Source: an uncultured Actinomycetes bacterium (GTDB taxonomy: Bacteria > Actinomycetota > Acidimicrobiia > Acidimicrobiales > RAAP-2). Taken from it: a stretch of 64,000 nt of DNA. Both the position numbers and the translations under genes were made by a program. How positions within the stretch are numbered: position 1 is the stretch's first letter; each line of letters starts with the position of its first letter. This document shows, one piece after another, positions 1-9,152 of the stretch. The notes beneath the pieces are model-generated. The model did no database searches. It saw nothing but the letters and a program-made list of their open reading frames with translations, and was not told the origin of the DNA. Location of the stretch: NCBI GenBank assembly GCA_903828785.1, contig CAIKNP010000009.1:1-64000 (forward strand), in the 5' to 3' direction.

Positions 1-208
1 ACCGAAACGCTGAGAAGCCCCATTTTACAGAGCTTCCGCAACCCGACTGAAAAATTCGACGAGTCGCTCTGAAAAATGGTTTTGCCAGCTCTGAGAAGTA
101 CCGACGCCACTTGGGGTCTGGACTTATGTATTTGCCCCGCTCGTAGGCACAGACAGAACCAGGCAATTCGGACCAACGAGGGTCCCTTAGCCTGGGCGTT
201 CTGAAATC
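1..208. other. intergenic stretch without a recognised gene
   Basis: No open frame with family similarity is visible on either strand up to the pheA terminator. The sequence is less GC-rich than its surroundings and contains loosely repeated gctctgaaaaatgg and gctctgagaag words. I see no RNA gene or clear promoter in it. Confidence 0.4.
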
Positions 209-227
209 AAAAAGGCGTGGCGCCGCC
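209..227 (-). terminator. intrinsic terminator after pheA
   Basis: On the minus strand the pheA stop is followed at once by GGCGGCGCCACGCC and then TTTTT. A GGCG/CGCC stem plus a five-T tract is a plausible, rather short rho-independent terminator. Confidence 0.5.
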
Positions 228-1148
228 CTAATCTTTGGGGCGAATACGACCACGCAGTTCCTCTATCCACGCGGTCGCCGAACGTCGGGCGTCGCTCACT
301 TCGTCACGCTTCTCCCGCGCCGCTTCACCGGTGACGGGGTAGGAGCCGAGAAACTTCACCCGAGAGAGATGGGCCTGCACGTCAGCCAAGCAGTCAGCGA
401 CGACGTCGTCGGCGACGTGGCCGTCAAACTCAATCACGAAGCAGTACTCGCCTAATCCCTTCTTGGTAGGGCGACTCTCGAGCTTGGTGAGATTTATGTC
501 GCGCGCGGCGAAGCGACCAAGAATGGCGTAGAGCGATCCGGGACGGTCGGCGTCTTGAAAACAAACGATCAGCGTGCGGTCCGTTCCCGTGGGAGCAGCG
601 ATAGCCTGGCGACCAACCAAAACGAAGCGGGTGGCGTTGGCGTCGTGGTCGGCGATATCGTCGGCGATGATCGTCAGGCCGAAGAGCTCGGCCGCTAGGG
701 CTGAGCCCACCGCGGCGAAGGGCTCGGTCGATGCCGCGACGTCGATAGCGGCCTGGGAAGTTGACGTCGTTTCGACAATCTCGGCGTGGGGCAGTGAGGC
801 GAGGTAACCCCGAACCTGGGCGAGGGCGTGGACGTAGCTCGATACGCGAGTGACCCCCTCGGGCAGGGTCCCGGCTCGAGCCAGTAGGTGCATGCGAATG
901 GGCAGGACAATTTCTTGCACTATCACTAGGTCGTGGTCGAAGACCAAGCCGTCGATCGTGGCCGACACCGTCCCCTCGATGGCGTTCTCCAGCGGCACCA
1001 GAGCCTGGTCGAGTTCACCGCGCGCCACGGCGGACAGCACGTCAGCGATGGTCGCCCCCGCGACCGGAATAACACTTCCCATCAGGGTCAATGCTTCGTG
1101 GGAGAAAGAACCTTCGGGACCGAGATAACCAACGCGGGGGGAATCCAT
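228..1148 (-). CDS. pheA: prephenate dehydratase
   Basis: This 306-residue protein converts prephenate to phenylpyruvate in cytoplasmic phenylalanine synthesis. The N-terminus has the family signature GYLGPEGSFSHEA and the catalytic domain carries the conserved TRF triplet (NATRFVLVG). The C-terminal third is an ACT domain with the ESRP motif (LTKLESRP), which in this family binds phenylalanine for feedback inhibition. The ORF track starts 25 codons earlier. I prefer the ATG at 1148 because the homology begins three residues later and a TACCAT -10 box sits exactly 6 nt upstream, which suggests a leaderless mRNA. It diverges from the PLP decarboxylase gene and ends at its own terminator. Confidence 0.93.
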   Translation of the reverse strand: MDSPRVGYLGPEGSFSHEALTLMGSVIPVAGATIADVLSAVARGELDQALVPLENAIEGTVSATIDGLVFDHDLVIVQEIVLPIRMHLLARAGTLPEGVTRVSSYVHALAQVRGYLASLPHAEIVETTSTSQAAIDVAASTEPFAAVGSALAAELFGLTIIADDIADHDANATRFVLVGRQAIAAPTGTDRTLIVCFQDADRPGSLYAILGRFAARDINLTKLESRPTKKGLGEYCFVIEFDGHVADDVVADCLADVQAHLSRVKFLGSYPVTGEAAREKRDEVSDARRSATAWIEELRGRIRPKD

Positions 1149-1154
1149 AACGAA

Positions 1155-1160
1155 ATGGTA
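1155..1160 (-). promoter_or_regulatory. -10 box of pheA (leaderless)
   Basis: TACCAT lies 6 nt upstream of the pheA ATG, so transcription should begin at or next to the start codon. I see no Shine-Dalgarno sequence. Confidence 0.5.
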
Positions 1161-1225
1161 GTTCGTTCCTGGTACCCCACTAGCCCGCCTCCTACGATAG
1201 GAAAGGCTTGACGGAAGGAACACTC

Positions 1226-2593
1226 ATGAAGGACCCGATGTTTCAACTGGACAAAGAGCTGGCTGAGGCGATTTTTCGCTACTGCCGCGAGCGACTCGAA
1301 ATGGACGCCCCCCTCGACTTTGGGAGTCACGCGGACTCGCCCCCACCGTCACTCGAGGGTCTCATCACCGCGGGTGGTCGCGACGCGATTGATACCCTGC
1401 AATTCTTTACCGACGAATTAGCGCACCGCGTCGTCTCCATCGACTCGCCGGGTTTCCTCGCCTTCATTCCCAACGCCCCCACGATGAATTCGCGACTCTT
1501 CGATATGGTGGTCGCCGCCTCCGCACTGAATGGCACCAGCTGGCTGGAGTCCGCCGGTGCCGTGGTCGCCGAAAATCAGGCACTCGCCCTCCTCGCCGAG
1601 CGCGCCGGGCTGCCCGCGGGTAGTGGCGGGGCCTTCGTTTCCGGCGGCACCGCGGGAAACCTCTCGGCACTCACCGTTGGCCGCGACGTGGGTCACGTGC
1701 GCCATCCCGAACTGGCGATGCACGAAGTTCGCTTCGCCGTTTCGGCCGACGCCCACTCCAGTATCGGCAAGGCCCTGCACGTGCTCGGTATCAAGGCCCT
1801 GCTCGTGGAGCCCGACGATCACTGCTTCACTCTGGCCTCGCTTGAGCGGGCCCTGGCTGCTGATCCGCACCCCGAAACCGTGGTGGGCATCGTCGCTACC
1901 TCGGGAACGACGAACGCGGGCATCATTGACGACCTGGAGGGCTTAGGCGCCTACGCCCGTGCTCACGACCTGTGGTTCCACGTCGACGGTGCCTACGGCG
2001 GGGCGGCCCTGTTCTCGGAGCAGCGCGAACTCCTGTCGGGCATACGTCACGCCGATAGTTTCATTGTCGATCCTCACAAGTGGCTCTTCGCCCCCCTGGA
2101 CTGCTGCGCCCTGCTCTACCGCAATCCCGTCATGGCCCGAAAGTTTCTGGCCCAGCAGGCGAGCTACCTCGACGTCTTGCACACCGCCGACGCGGAAGAC
2201 CTCACCGAATGGAACCCCTCGGACTTCGGCCTGCATCTGTCCCGCCGCGCCCGCGGATTACCCTTCTGGTTCTCCCTGGTCACCAACGGGGTTAGCGCCT
2301 ACGAGACGGCCACTCAGGCCGCTATCACCAAAGCCCAGTACGCGGCGGCGTCCATCGAAGCCCGTGAGGGCTTCGAACTCGTTCGACCCGTCAGTCTCTC
2401 CATCGTGCTCTATCGCCGCCAGGGCTGGGGGGCCGAAGAGTACAACGCGTGGAGTGACCGACTCTTACGCGAACAGGTGGCCTTCGTGACCCCCACCAAA
2501 TGGGAAGGCGAAACCGTCGCCCGCTTCGCCTTCTTACACCCCGATACCAGCTACGAATTAATCGACGCCGTGCTCGACTCGATGACGGTCTAG
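1226..2593 (+). CDS. PLP-dependent group II amino-acid decarboxylase
   Basis: The 455-residue protein belongs to the aromatic-L-amino-acid/glutamate decarboxylase fold. Visible marks are FVSGGTAGNLSAL (cofactor phosphate region), HVDGAYGG (the Asp that contacts the pyridine nitrogen) and VDPHKWLF, whose Lys forms the Schiff base. Substrate cannot be told from sequence; tyrosine, tryptophan and DOPA-type substrates are possible. The start is the ATG at 1226, seven bases after GGAAGG, not the TTG at 1208. Its stop interlocks with that of the convergent agmatinase gene (ctag). It lies beside pheA, divergently, and next to a ureohydrolase, so amine or polyamine metabolism is possible, but that is inference. 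Confidence 0.85.
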   Translation: MKDPMFQLDKELAEAIFRYCRERLEMDAPLDFGSHADSPPPSLEGLITAGGRDAIDTLQFFTDELAHRVVSIDSPGFLAFIPNAPTMNSRLFDMVVAASALNGTSWLESAGAVVAENQALALLAERAGLPAGSGGAFVSGGTAGNLSALTVGRDVGHVRHPELAMHEVRFAVSADAHSSIGKALHVLGIKALLVEPDDHCFTLASLERALAADPHPETVVGIVATSGTTNAGIIDDLEGLGAYARAHDLWFHVDGAYGGAALFSEQRELLSGIRHADSFIVDPHKWLFAPLDCCALLYRNPVMARKFLAQQASYLDVLHTADAEDLTEWNPSDFGLHLSRRARGLPFWFSLVTNGVSAYETATQAAITKAQYAAASIEAREGFELVRPVSLSIVLYRRQGWGAEEYNAWSDRLLREQVAFVTPTKWEGETVARFAFLHPDTSYELIDAVLDSMTV

Positions 2594-3603
2594 CGGTCCT
2601 TCAACAGGGGGTCGGCCGGGTTGCGTTGGACCTCGCCACGTAGCCCCTGGGCGCGCCAGGCCATCCCCGAGAGGGCCTCGAGAACGATACGGTTGCCCAG
2701 GTAGGCCGTGATGTCGGCGTGGTCGTATGGGGGGGCGACTTCGACGACGTCGAGTCCCGCCAAGGGCGCTTCCATCGCGATGCGGCGCACGGCGTCGAGG
2801 AGTTGACGGCTGCTCAAGCCACCGGGCTCGGGGGTCCCCGTTCCCGGGGCGGAACCCGGGTCGACCACGTCAACGTCGACGGACAAGAAGACCGCATCGC
2901 AGTCCATTGCCGCGATCGCCAAGGCTTCGTCCAGCACCGCGTCGAGGCCACGCGCCACAATCTCGCCCATTTCGTAGGAGCGCATGCCCTGCTCGGCCAT
3001 CCACTGCAGGGTCTCGGGCTCGGGCCAGTAGCCCCGCAGGCCTATTTGCAAGAATCGGTCGCCGCGACAGGCACCGGACTCAATGAGACGACGCATGGGA
3101 GTCCCGTGGCCGTGCAGGGACCCGAACTGGGTATCACCGGTGTCAGCGTGGGCGTCGAAGTGAATGACCGCTACGCGACCCCAGCCGACGTGGCGCGCCA
3201 CGCCGGTGACGTCGGCGAGGGCAATGGTGTGATCCCCACCCAGAATGATGGGTACGACACCCTGAGCGGCGATCGCCGTCACTCGCTCTTCGAGACGTTG
3301 GAGGGAGAGTTCCGTATCGCCCGAGGGCATCTCGACGTCGCCGAGGTCCACGACCCGGAGGGCAAGAAGAGGGTCAAGGCCCAGCGCCATGGAGGGACGC
3401 ATGCCGTCCTGGGGCAGGTAGTCAGTGATGCGAATCGCCTGGGGACCAAAGCGGGTACCCGAACGGTGCGAGGTGCCCCCGTCGAAGGGGGCCCCGATGA
3501 TGACCGCCCCGGAGGACTGCCACTCACCGACTACGTCGGGATCGGCCTTGGGAATGCCGAGGAAACTCGCGTCTGGACCGTAGAGATTGCCGAGTCGAGT
3601 CAT
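2590..3603 (-). CDS. speB: agmatinase / ureohydrolase family protein
   Basis: This 337-residue arginase-fold enzyme has all metal-binding motifs: GGDHTIAL, HFDAHADTGD and SVDVDVVDP, which ligate two Mn ions. Agmatinase hydrolyses agmatine to putrescine and urea, but related guanidinobutyrases, guanidinopropionases and formiminoglutamases look similar, so the substrate is uncertain. The start ATG follows AAGGCACC. It lies 6 bp downstream of the DUF3048 lipoprotein gene, so the two are probably co-transcribed, and its stop overlaps that of the convergent decarboxylase by 4 nt. Confidence 0.85.
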   Translation of the reverse strand: MTRLGNLYGPDASFLGIPKADPDVVGEWQSSGAVIIGAPFDGGTSHRSGTRFGPQAIRITDYLPQDGMRPSMALGLDPLLALRVVDLGDVEMPSGDTELSLQRLEERVTAIAAQGVVPIILGGDHTIALADVTGVARHVGWGRVAVIHFDAHADTGDTQFGSLHGHGTPMRRLIESGACRGDRFLQIGLRGYWPEPETLQWMAEQGMRSYEMGEIVARGLDAVLDEALAIAAMDCDAVFLSVDVDVVDPGSAPGTGTPEPGGLSSRQLLDAVRRIAMEAPLAGLDVVEVAPPYDHADITAYLGNRIVLEALSGMAWRAQGLRGEVQRNPADPLLKDR

Positions 3604-3609
3604 GGTGCC

Positions 3610-4623
3610 TTACTTTTTCGTGATTTGGACCGGAACGCCGGCGTTCAATAGTTCCACCCAGGTCTGTCCCGGGGTCAACAAGATTGGCTGGCCCTTGGCG
3701 TTCGTGTAGCGAATCACGTCAGCCTTACTCGCCCCACGCGACCAGGTACCGACCTGTTCACGACCACCACTGAAGATGGCCACGGGACCACTACCCTGCA
3801 TGATGCCGTAGGAATTCATGGCGCCGATCTGACCGTAGTAGTTGATGGACATCACCACGACGTTCTTCGGCGACTCCAGCGCCCCCGAACCGGTGCGGTC
3901 GAGGGGAACCGCGGGCGAGAAGTCATTCATACCGCGATTCCATGATGCGGTCGCGGCGTCCCAGGTCCACGTGACGGGGTAGATACTCGGAAAGGGCACC
4001 ACGAACTGCGTCACTGGCCGGCCGAGAACTTGACCACTGCCTCGGTACTGAAAGAGGGCGGGTGGAGGGGTGTGGTCCTTGGCCAGCTTGAACAAGGACG
4101 GCCCGACGCCGACCAGGTTGTAGGGGGGGACCTTGTTGGGGTCGCGCCACATGGCTGCTCCCGCCCCACTCTCACTAAGTAGTTGCACCGGCGCCGTACT
4201 GATCGAATCGATTGCGTACTGGGCACCGCCGGAGAAGACGAAGAGACCCTTGAGCGGCCACACAATTTGCGCATCGGTGGGTCGAACCGAACGCACCGGC
4301 TCGATCCGAGTCGGCGCGTGCGAATTAAAGACGGCCGCGAGACGCGTGATGCCCCCGTTAACGATTTCCTCGTACACGACGTCGGCCTGGTTCACGCCCC
4401 ACTGCGGCAAGGAGTTGGGGTCGTTCTCAATCTTCACGGTCATCGCTGCTCGGTGCTGGCTCGCCCCACCGGGATCGGGCAGTCCGGTCAGCGGGGCAAT
4501 GGGAGCGGGCAGGGTGGTAGTGGTCGTCGTACCGGGCGTGGACGAACCGCAGGCGCTGAGCAAGAGAGCAGCGACCGCCACGCTGGCGAAGGTGCCAGTC
4601 CATTGAAAGCGGGGGGATTTCAT
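3610..4623 (-). CDS. DUF3048 family lipoprotein (YerB-like)
   Basis: A secreted lipoprotein of 337 residues. The N-terminus has a basic start, a hydrophobic core and the lipobox LLSAC, so Cys25 should be lipidated and the mature protein anchored outside the membrane. A Thr/Pro linker follows, then a body typical of DUF3048/YerB (IENDPNSLPQWGVNQADVVYEE, SVRPTDAQ). Family function is not established; a role in envelope maintenance has been guessed from its secretion. The start codon has a TAGGGT box 6 nt upstream, which suggests a leaderless mRNA. Confidence 0.85.
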   Translation of the reverse strand: MKSPRFQWTGTFASVAVAALLLSACGSSTPGTTTTTTLPAPIAPLTGLPDPGGASQHRAAMTVKIENDPNSLPQWGVNQADVVYEEIVNGGITRLAAVFNSHAPTRIEPVRSVRPTDAQIVWPLKGLFVFSGGAQYAIDSISTAPVQLLSESGAGAAMWRDPNKVPPYNLVGVGPSLFKLAKDHTPPPALFQYRGSGQVLGRPVTQFVVPFPSIYPVTWTWDAATASWNRGMNDFSPAVPLDRTGSGALESPKNVVVMSINYYGQIGAMNSYGIMQGSGPVAIFSGGREQVGTWSRGASKADVIRYTNAKGQPILLTPGQTWVELLNAGVPVQITKK

Positions 4624-4629
4624 ACACTC

Positions 4630-4635
4630 ACCCTA
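4630..4635 (-). promoter_or_regulatory. -10 box of the DUF3048 gene (leaderless)
   Basis: TAGGGT lies 6 nt upstream of the ATG at 4623. Confidence 0.45.
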
Positions 4636-4652
4636 GTAAAGAGTGGTCACGA

Positions 4653-5102
4653 TCAAGCCAGGGGTTTCCAGATGACGGTGTGGGGCAACCCGGTGTAGGG
4701 ACTGGCGTGTTCCGAGCCGGGAATACGCCGCCAGCCCTCGCGGTCGTAGAAGCCCAGGGCCGAATCGCGTCCGTTGGCCCATAGTTCCTCTACGCCTCGT
4801 TCGCGGCATTCCTGCTCCAGCGCCTCCATCAGGAGGTGGCCGTAGCCGTGACCCTGGGCCGCGAAATCAGTGGCCACGAATCGAAGTTCGTAGGTGCTGA
4901 CCTCGGGGTGCAGGGGCGACTGCGAGGGGTAGACGGTACCGCAGGCCACCAGCACGTCATCGACGTACACCGCTCGGTGAATCGTGCTGGCCTCGTCATC
5001 ACGCTCGTCACTCACCGACGCGTCGGGCTCGTTGTTGCGCAGCACGCGACGTCGCAAGTCGTGCAACTCTTCACCACGGGCTGCCCGTACCTCGAGGCTC
5101 AT
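4653..5102 (-). CDS. GNAT family N-acetyltransferase
   Basis: A 149-residue GNAT protein. The acetyl-CoA pyrophosphate loop is AAQGHGYGHLLMEALEQE (Q/R-x-x-G-x-G/A), followed by the typical FYDREGWRR strand near the C-terminus. Substrate is unknown. It overlaps the stop of the next GNAT gene by 4 nt, so the two are translationally coupled and may form a functional pair. Confidence 0.82.
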   Translation of the reverse strand: MSLEVRAARGEELHDLRRRVLRNNEPDASVSDERDDEASTIHRAVYVDDVLVACGTVYPSQSPLHPEVSTYELRFVATDFAAQGHGYGHLLMEALEQECRERGVEELWANGRDSALGFYDREGWRRIPGSEHASPYTGLPHTVIWKPLA

Positions 5103-5590
5103 AGGGGTCTACTCATTTCCGTAAACCAAAGCTGCTCGCGCGTCTCGTGAGGCGTCACCAGACCCGTGGGTGCAAAGCCCATTTTACGGTAGAAGGCTTC
5201 GGCGCGACCGTTGGACGTCGCGACATTGAGAAAAAGCGAGGCGCCTCCGTCGTCGCGAGCCCAGGTCAGCACGCGGTCCACGAGGGCCGGCCCCACGAGC
5301 CCACCGCGAAACGCGAGGACGACGAACATGCCATAGAGCCAGCGTCGCTGCTGATCCTCATCGGGGTCACCGAGGCCCCCACGCACGTGGCCAACCACCC
5401 GACCATCTACTTCGGCCAGGTAGGTCGCCGGCGCCGCCGCCAACGCTTCCCATTGGGAGCGGGTCCAGTATTGCAAGTCTTCGTAGCGACTCCGGAAGGC
5501 CGCGGCGTTGTCACGTAGGGCTTCGAGGCGTAGATCCCGAACGACGTCGGCGTCCGCAATGACGCTGGGGCGGATTACGACGCCGGCCAT
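5099..5590 (-). CDS. GNAT family N-acetyltransferase
   Basis: A 163-residue GNAT protein with the C-terminal signature NGRAEAFYRKMGFAPTG and an acceptor-side strand YLAEVDGRVVGHVRGG. The P-loop region (FRGGLVGPALVDRVL) departs from the usual R-x-x-G-x-G pattern. It overlaps the upstream paiB gene by 16 nt and the downstream GNAT gene by 4 nt, so paiB, this gene and the next form one unit. Substrate is unknown. Confidence 0.8.
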   Translation of the reverse strand: MAGVVIRPSVIADADVVRDLRLEALRDNAAAFRSRYEDLQYWTRSQWEALAAAPATYLAEVDGRVVGHVRGGLGDPDEDQQRRWLYGMFVVLAFRGGLVGPALVDRVLTWARDDGGASLFLNVATSNGRAEAFYRKMGFAPTGLVTPHETREQLWFTEMSRPL

Positions 5591-6198
5591 TGGTGCATGT
5601 ACTGGGCAACGCGCTGGTCTTCCAGACTTCCTTGGTCCAAGGCATCGCGCACGCTCAGTCGATCCTGCTCGAGGCGATTCTGTGACAGCTTGGCCTTGCC
5701 TTCAATGGCCACAACCTCAATTTCGAGTCCCACGATGGCCTTGTATTGAGCGTGGAGGTAGGTCTCGTCCACCTCCGACAACGACCACTGAGTATCGCGG
5801 GTTGCTTCGAACTGTTCGGTTACTTCGCCGGTCTGTTCGTGCAGCCAGTCCGCATCCGGCCGCAGACGCACTCGCCCGCGTACCTCCGCCATGACGTAGT
5901 TCCAGGTAGGAACGTGCGAAACACCCTCGAGCCGGCTGGGGTAGTTCGAAGGTGACACGTAGGCGCTGGCGCTTAGGAAAAGTGCCAACACCTCACTGCC
6001 GTCTTCGAGCGTGCGCCACCAGTCATTGGCCTTGGCGAGGTGTGAGCGCAAGCTACGTCGGTCCGGTGAGACAACGAAGGGCAGAAAGACACTCCGCAAT
6101 CCCTCGGGCCCCCCGCGCACCAACGTGCCGGCCCCCGCGTCGGCCACGATAGACCAGGCTCGATCCTCGTCAGTGGCGAACTTCGCTGGAACGTACAC
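5575..6198 (-). CDS. PaiB-like FMN-binding regulator
   Basis: This 207-residue protein is similar to the FMN-binding negative transcriptional regulator family (PaiB of Bacillus; split-barrel flavin fold). It shows the family N-terminus VYVPAKFATDED and the segment HVPTWNYVMAEVRG. The track gives a start 27 codons earlier; I choose the GTG at 6198 because it follows AGGAGGGCC and begins exactly where the family does. In Bacillus, PaiB is paired with a GNAT (PaiA), and here too GNAT genes follow directly. That context suggests a polyamine-acetylation or regulation role, which is inference. Confidence 0.8.
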   Translation of the reverse strand: MYVPAKFATDEDRAWSIVADAGAGTLVRGGPEGLRSVFLPFVVSPDRRSLRSHLAKANDWWRTLEDGSEVLALFLSASAYVSPSNYPSRLEGVSHVPTWNYVMAEVRGRVRLRPDADWLHEQTGEVTEQFEATRDTQWSLSEVDETYLHAQYKAIVGLEIEVVAIEGKAKLSQNRLEQDRLSVRDALDQGSLEDQRVAQYMHQWPAS

Positions 6199-6205
6199 GG
6201 CCCTC

Positions 6206-7582
6206 CTAGATGTTGCGGCGCGGTAGACGCGCCGAGTACACAGAATAGCCATCGACCCGGCGGCTGAGCGCGGTGGCAATCACGGTCGCCATCATCAAGG
6301 GCAGCGCCAGTGCGTAGCCCGTTCGCGTGAGTTCCATCACGATGACGAGCCCGGCCAGGGGAGCCTGCATCGAGGCCCCAATCATCGCGGCTGCGCCAAT
6401 GAGGGCGAAAGCACCCAAGGGGCTGCCGGGCCACCAGTGAATCCAGAGCACACCGGTCATCGCCCCGAACAGGGCCCCCGTGGCCAGGAAGGGCGTGAAC
6501 ACCCCACCCGCCGCTCCACTGCCCAGCGTGATGGCCGTCGCCAGGGGCTTGAGCATCCACAAGGCCGCGAAGAGACCCAGGCCGCCGACGCCGAGGAAAC
6601 ACTCGTGCGCAATGTCCTTGCCGTTGCCAAAGACCTGCGGGTACCAAAAGCCAATGACCCCCACGACAGCGAAGGCCAGGGGCATCAGCCAAAAAATCGC
6701 GAAGCCCTTGGCCCGGAAGTGCGACACCCAGCCAATGAGTCGCACGTAGAAGACCGAGAGTAGGCCAATGAGGACGCCGGCAAGGACGGACCACGCCAGC
6801 AGTGAGGGCGAGTCCCGGTACGAAGGAATATCGACGTAGGTGGCCTGGTTCGACAAAGTGAGGTAGGCGGTAGCGGTGGCGATCAGGGAGCAAAGCGCCG
6901 CCGGCAAAACGACGGGCAGCGCAAAACTCCCGAGCAGCACTTCGGCGGTGAAGATAGCCCCACCGAGGGGGACGTTGTAGACGCAAGCGAGTCCGGCCCC
7001 GCCGCCACACGCCACCAGGAGTCGTTTCTGGGCCGCCGTGAGCCTAAACCAGTGGGCCAGCACCGAGCCCGACGCCCCACCCATCAGTTTGGGGGCCGCC
7101 TCCCTACCCACCGAGGCACCCAGACCGATGATGACTTCCGAAACGACGGACGTGAGGGCACTACGGCGAAAATCGAGTTCACCATCACCACTCCACAGGG
7201 CGTCGTCGATCTCGGAACGTTGGTGACCGAGGTGTTTGCGAATCAAGAACCACGCCCCGGCCCCGATGAGCCCAGCGACCAGCAAGCTGGTGAAACGGCG
7301 CAGATTCGACGTGGCGGCGACCGCCGCCGAGTAGCTCCCACCGTGGTAGTGGAAGGCCGCGGTCTCGGCGACCTTCAGTATGGCCATCAGGACGTCACCC
7401 AAGAGACCGGTGGCCACGCCGGTGAGAGCGACGGCCAACCAAAACATTGGAGTGAGAGCGGCGTCACCGTCGTGGGTGACGTTGGGCTGTTCCATCGCGC
7501 CACGCCCCGAAGCGATGCGTCGCTTGATGAGGGGTGCCGGTACCCGCTGCCGCTCACTGGGCTGATCATTTTTACGGCTCAC
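6206..7582 (-). CDS. ClC-type chloride channel / Cl-H antiporter
   Basis: A polytopic membrane protein of up to 458 residues with the selectivity motifs of the ClC family: GLGASVGREAAPKLMG (variant of GREGP) and GGVFTPFLATGALFG (GxFxP). About ten or more hydrophobic segments are visible and there are no C-terminal CBS domains. It would move chloride or similar anions across the cytoplasmic membrane. The annotated GTG start adds about 29 polar residues; MEQPN at 7495 is an alternative start. It lies 7 bp upstream of paiB on the same strand. Confidence 0.88.
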   Translation of the reverse strand: MSRKNDQPSERQRVPAPLIKRRIASGRGAMEQPNVTHDGDAALTPMFWLAVALTGVATGLLGDVLMAILKVAETAAFHYHGGSYSAAVAATSNLRRFTSLLVAGLIGAGAWFLIRKHLGHQRSEIDDALWSGDGELDFRRSALTSVVSEVIIGLGASVGREAAPKLMGGASGSVLAHWFRLTAAQKRLLVACGGGAGLACVYNVPLGGAIFTAEVLLGSFALPVVLPAALCSLIATATAYLTLSNQATYVDIPSYRDSPSLLAWSVLAGVLIGLLSVFYVRLIGWVSHFRAKGFAIFWLMPLAFAVVGVIGFWYPQVFGNGKDIAHECFLGVGGLGLFAALWMLKPLATAITLGSGAAGGVFTPFLATGALFGAMTGVLWIHWWPGSPLGAFALIGAAAMIGASMQAPLAGLVIVMELTRTGYALALPLMMATVIATALSRRVDGYSVYSARLPRRNI

Positions 7583-7643
7583 GAAACACCACCATTTCCA
7601 CCCTCATCGTACTTTGCCGGCGCAGCGAAGTCGCCGGCGAGCC

Positions 7644-8282
7644 CTAGCCCAGTAGTTCACGCGGGTCGTCGAAAATTAGCTCGGCCCCGCTGCTCACGAG
7701 TTCCTCGCGCGAGCCGTAGCCCCAGGTCACGCCCACCGGGGTCATGGCGTGGTGTCGCGCACCCTCCACGTCGTAGCGGCGATCACCGACCATCCACATT
7801 GATGAGGTCCCCTCCATCTGCCAGAAGCGCAAAACTTCAGTGATGATATCGACCTTGGCGCTCACGCGACGATCCAGGCTGGCCCCAGCGATCAGGTCAA
7901 AGCGATCGGCCACGCCACAGTGCTCGAGCAACTGGCGAGCAAAGTCAACGCGCTTTGACGTGGCGACGGCCAGGGGCAGGCCCTCCTCGACTAGCGCGTC
8001 GAGGAGGGCGGGGATGTGTTCATACAGGGTGGCGTTCAGCACCCCAAATTTGCCGTAGTAGTCGCGGTAGGTCGCCACGACCCCGTCAACGTCGTCGGGG
8101 GCTACTCCCAAATCTGCGAAGGAGACTTCGAGTGGCGGGCCAATATGGGTCAAAATGCGCTCATCAGAAACGCTGAGACCAATGAGATGCAGGGTGTAAC
8201 GAAACGAGGCGACAATGCCGGGTGAGGAGTCGGCCAGGGTGCCGTCAAGATCGAAAACGACGTGCGTCGGGCGAAGCGTCAA
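7644..8282 (-). CDS. HAD family phosphatase (phosphoglycolate phosphatase-like)
   Basis: A 212-residue haloacid dehalogenase-type phosphatase. Motif I is FDLDGTLADS, motif II is AVATSKR, the conserved Lys lies in RRVSAKVDI, and motif IV is GDRRYDVEGA. A helical cap of the PGPase type lies between I and II. The long ORF in the track reads through doxX in another frame; the real start is the TTG at 8282, six bases after the doxX stop. Substrate (phosphoglycolate, pyrophosphate or another small phosphoester) cannot be fixed. It is probably co-transcribed with doxX. Confidence 0.85.
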   Translation of the reverse strand: MTLRPTHVVFDLDGTLADSSPGIVASFRYTLHLIGLSVSDERILTHIGPPLEVSFADLGVAPDDVDGVVATYRDYYGKFGVLNATLYEHIPALLDALVEEGLPLAVATSKRVDFARQLLEHCGVADRFDLIAGASLDRRVSAKVDIITEVLRFWQMEGTSSMWMVGDRRYDVEGARHHAMTPVGVTWGYGSREELVSSGAELIFDDPRELLG

Positions 8283-8287
8283 GCGCC

Positions 8288-8638
8288 CTACCGCTTGACT
8301 TCGAGGTAGGTACTCGCGGCGCCGAGAATAACCAGTACGAAGGGCGGCATCATGGCCGGCCACTGGTTCTTCACGCGAGCGTGGGCCAATACCGCCCCGA
8401 CGAAGAAGGCCGTCAAGCCGACGGCGGCGGCGACACCAATCGCGGGCCACCAGATGCCCGCCACGATACCCAGCGCCCCGAGTAGTTCGAGAGTGCCGAG
8501 CCACGGCACCCAGCTGTCCTTGACGCCCGCCGCGCGCATGGTGGCCAACACCCGACGGTTGCGCGAAAACTTTCCCGAGGCCGATCCCGCGGCAATGGCC
8601 GCGTAAAAGCCACAAAGTAGTTCGAAGGCGATTTTCAC
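8288..8638 (-). CDS. DoxX family membrane protein
   Basis: A 116-residue small membrane protein with four predicted hydrophobic helices, typical of DoxX/DoxD-like proteins: FYAAIAAGSASGKF, WLGTLELLGALGIVAGIWW, and two further segments. Its role is poorly defined; some relatives are linked to redox homeostasis. The start is a GTG preceded by AGGAGCTGAA. The HAD phosphatase gene follows at once. Confidence 0.8.
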   Translation of the reverse strand: MKIAFELLCGFYAAIAAGSASGKFSRNRRVLATMRAAGVKDSWVPWLGTLELLGALGIVAGIWWPAIGVAAAVGLTAFFVGAVLAHARVKNQWPAMMPPFVLVILGAASTYLEVKR

Positions 8639-8687
8639 TTCAGCTCCTGCCCGTCATTGTCTCGGATGTACTGTAAGCCTTCGCGGG

Positions 8688-9152
8688 TCAGGCGGGGGCG
8701 ATGAGCGCGCTGAGTTCTTCGACCTGCGAGGCAATGACGGCTCGCTCTCCTTCGCTGGCGATCGAGGCAACTTGCTGACGAGCCCGTTCGAACCAGATGC
8801 GCGCTTCATCCAATTGACCACCCAGCAGATACACCCGAGCGAAGCCCTCACTGGTCGAGGCCACGAGCCAGTCCGGCGCATCAAAAGTACTGAGCCGCTC
8901 GGAGGAACGATTCATGTAGGTCAAGGCGAGATCACTCCATCCACCTTCGGCGGCGGCGCGAGCCACCATCCACTCGCCGATGGCCAGTTCCTTAGGAGTC
9001 GCCACAAATCGCCAGTGGTAGAGCGAGGTGAAGGCGTTGGTCAACAGCTCCTCGTTACGCTCACTCGTCGATGGCTGTTCGAGCAGATCCCAACAATGGT
9101 TGAAGGTGCTCACCCCCAAAGCGCGGTGTTCGGCGTCGGAAATCATCGCCAA
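8688..9152 (-). CDS. hypothetical protein, helical TPR-like
   Basis: A soluble 154-residue protein that I do not recognise by family. It is almost wholly helical, with repeats resembling TPR (WSDLALTYMNRSSERL and GQLDEARIWFERARQQV), so a scaffold or binding role is possible. The start is a TTG (9152) or the ATG two codons later (9146). It begins directly at the stop of the DHA2 exporter gene and is probably in its operon. Confidence 0.6.
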   Translation of the reverse strand: MAMISDAEHRALGVSTFNHCWDLLEQPSTSERNEELLTNAFTSLYHWRFVATPKELAIGEWMVARAAAEGGWSDLALTYMNRSSERLSTFDAPDWLVASTSEGFARVYLLGGQLDEARIWFERARQQVASIASEGERAVIASQVEELSALIAPA